Source: JALZHR01 sp036388635
GTDB taxonomy: Bacteria > Acidobacteriota > Blastocatellia > Pyrinomonadales > Pyrinomonadaceae
NCBI GenBank assembly: GCA_036388635.1
Contig: DASVRL010000235.1
Coordinates: 1 to 15,147, forward strand
Length of the DNA stretch: 15,147 nucleotides
Direction of reading: 5' to 3'
Shown here: positions 13,978-15,147 of the stretch, one piece after another
How the letters are laid out: each line of letters begins with the position of its first letter
Position numbering within the stretch: the first letter of the stretch is position 1
The notes under the pieces: model-generated
Seen by the model: only the letters and a program-made list of their open reading frames with translations
What the model was told of the DNA's origin: nothing
Database searches by the model: none
Made by a program: the position numbers and the translations under genes

Positions 13978-14850
13978 CTAAATTTTCGTGCCGAGTTCTG
14001 TTCGGTCATCGGCGTCGCGCCAGTAATAATAGAGCAACACCGCCATTACGCCCGCCAGCGGATGCCAGAGCAGCCCGTGCGGCTGAAACCAGTGTTTCGG
14101 GTCGCACAAAGCTTCGCCCGTTTCGGACAGTCCCCGAAAGATGGTCGCCGTGATAATCGCGACGAAAGCAAATACCCAGAGCAGAATGGTTCTCGGTTTA
14201 CCCTGCATTATCTTTGTTCGCCACCAGATATATATTTCAAGCGCGGCATACGCGCCGACCAGAATCCCGATGTTGATAACCGAATCGACTCCGAGATTGC
14301 TCATCAAAGTGAAAAACAGGACGCTGCAAAGATAGCCGAGCCAGAAAACGCAGTCGCAATCAAAAAAGCGGCGCGCCGAATAAAAGACGAGAAACGACGC
14401 AAAGACATACATCGACACGCCGTCGAGCAATCCGCCCCATTCCTTGAGCGAAGCGTGAAACCACATACTGCCGAGTCCGAGAAACAACACGGCAAAGATA
14501 TATAAATCCGGTTTCCATGAGCTGGAGCCGATTATATTGGGGGCGTTGTCCGTATCGGGAGCATAGTCGGCGGTATATTTCTTGCGGTCTGAATAAACGC
14601 CGAAGGCGACGATAAACGACGTGATGAGCGCATAAAGATTAGACCAGGTATTAACCGGCTGGCGCACGCCCGGCTTGTCTTTGATGACGTCGTCCTTTTT
14701 AAATTCTTCGCAGTAACATCCGTCGTGGGGTTTATCATAAATGCATTCGTCCGGCTTGCCTCCCCAGCCGATGTCCCGGAAAATCAAAAAAGCCGTGAGA
14801 AGAAAAAACGTGCCCAGAATCCAGACAAAGAATCCTCTATATTTCGTCAT
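13978..14850 (-). CDS. Ceramidase-like integral membrane hydrolase (CREST superfamily)
   Basis: A 290-residue membrane protein with about seven hydrophobic helices, the topology of alkaline ceramidases and other CREST hydrolases. Conserved elements are visible in order: the cysteine-rich loop CYCEEF (45-50), RQPVNTWSNLYAL after it, GLGSMWFHASLKEWGGLLDGVSMYVF carrying the Ser, His and Asp of the metal site, and the late HGLLWHPLAGV with two histidines. In the family these residues bind zinc and cleave the amide bond of ceramides or hydrolyse related lipids. The ceramidase activity itself is inferred. AGGAGGA (14864-14858) lies seven bases before the ATG. A promoter at 15006-15034 predicts a leader of about 150 bases. 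It converges with the TesA-like gene. It might act on the organism's own sphingolipids or be another CREST lipid hydrolase. Confidence 0.85.
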   Translation of the reverse strand: MTKYRGFFVWILGTFFLLTAFLIFRDIGWGGKPDECIYDKPHDGCYCEEFKKDDVIKDKPGVRQPVNTWSNLYALITSFIVAFGVYSDRKKYTADYAPDTDNAPNIIGSSSWKPDLYIFAVLFLGLGSMWFHASLKEWGGLLDGVSMYVFASFLVFYSARRFFDCDCVFWLGYLCSVLFFTLMSNLGVDSVINIGILVGAYAALEIYIWWRTKIMQGKPRTILLWVFAFVAIITATIFRGLSETGEALCDPKHWFQPHGLLWHPLAGVMAVLLYYYWRDADDRTELGTKI

Positions 14851-14857
14851 TATTAAA

Positions 14858-14864
14858 TCCTCCT
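14858..14864 (-). promoter_or_regulatory. Strong ribosome binding site of the ceramidase-like gene
   Basis: On the minus strand AGGAGGA lies seven bases before the ATG at 14850. It is the best Shine-Dalgarno in the window; many other genes here have weak or no site. Confidence 0.8.
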
Positions 14865-15005
14865 ATGTTGGCGACCGGCGCATTTACCGAAATTGCAAGG
14901 TAAAATCCGAATGATTTGGCTTAGATTACAAATACGAGACGCGCCGACCCGGCACTCTTTGCGTAAAACGCGGAAGACAAAGAATTTGCCTTTTGAATGC
15001 CGATA

Positions 15006-15034
15006 AATATAGGAAAAAAATAAAATAATGTAAA
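15006..15034 (-). promoter_or_regulatory. Sigma70-type promoter for the ceramidase-like gene
   Basis: On the minus strand TTTACA (15034-15029) is followed after 17 bases by TATATT (15011-15006). Transcription would start near 14999, giving a leader of about 150 bases before ATG 14850. The leader has a possible stem-loop (GGCA and CTTTG pairing with CAAAG and TGCC, about 14945-14985). The remainder of the window to 15147 shows no credible gene; a TATAAT at 15091-15096 on the plus strand has no matching -35 box. Confidence 0.55.
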
Positions 15035-15147
15035 GATAAAGATATTGCTGCGCCGGGATCTTGATTCGGCTTTACCGGAGATTTAGAAACTATAATTTGA
15101 AGGGTCAATAAACAGAACAACTTAGCCGCTGCCGAATGCATCAATAA

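Noticed and set aside
15091..15096. TATAAT on the plus strand near the right edge
   Set aside because: No acceptable -35 box 16-18 bases upstream, and any gene it serves would be outside the window.
14926..15144. Minus-strand open frame of 72 codons at the right end
   Set aside because: It covers the ceramidase promoter, has no ribosome site and shows no protein-like character.

Overview
The window looks like one contig from a free-living, moderately GC-rich bacterium. Coding regions are GC-rich and the spacers are AT-rich. The gene content, coding style and unusual reiterated spacer DNA suggest an acidobacterium of the Blastocatellia type; this is an inference without any database search. 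I see no phage, transposase, CRISPR or defence locus. The window is mostly housekeeping and envelope genes, and the unusual signals lie mainly in the spacers.

Layout. 2-808 (+): 3' part of a DnaK-family chaperone without the usual disordered tail. 1092-2201 (+): complete DnaJ. A bidirectional terminator separates dnaJ from a leftward pair, YqeY/GatB-like protein (3313-3765) and a membrane-anchored M15 peptidase (2288-3232). 3946-5742 (+): large polytopic membrane protein resembling a GT-C glycosyltransferase. Next come leftward genes: an 82-codon hypothetical gene (5894-6142, GTG start), HU (6472-6774), tRNA-Pro(TGG) (6895-6971) and rdgB (7036-7641). Rightward genes follow: an unrecognised helical protein (about 7772-9145) and a zinc-ribbon membrane protein (9202-9621). 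The leftward ABC exporter pair ybbA-ybbP (12938 to 9646) is divergent from a TesA-like lipoprotein esterase (13173-13871). That esterase converges on a CREST/alkaline-ceramidase-like membrane hydrolase (13978-14850).

How the genes fit together. DnaK and DnaJ form a chaperone pair. YbbA-YbbP next to divergent tesA is the arrangement known from Escherichia coli. With the ceramidase-like gene beside it, 9.6-14.9 kb reads as an envelope-lipid block. RdgB cleans the nucleotide pool.

Most notable signal. At least six spacers contain short-period degenerate reiterations, mostly heptads with pattern GNNNAAN and also 9- and 10-mers. Most are folded into long inverted repeats. They sit after dnaK, directly before dnaJ, before the 3946 gene, between ybbA and ybbP (overlapping the ybbA stop), between ybbA and tesA, and between tesA and the ceramidase gene. 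Their sequences differ but their architecture is shared.
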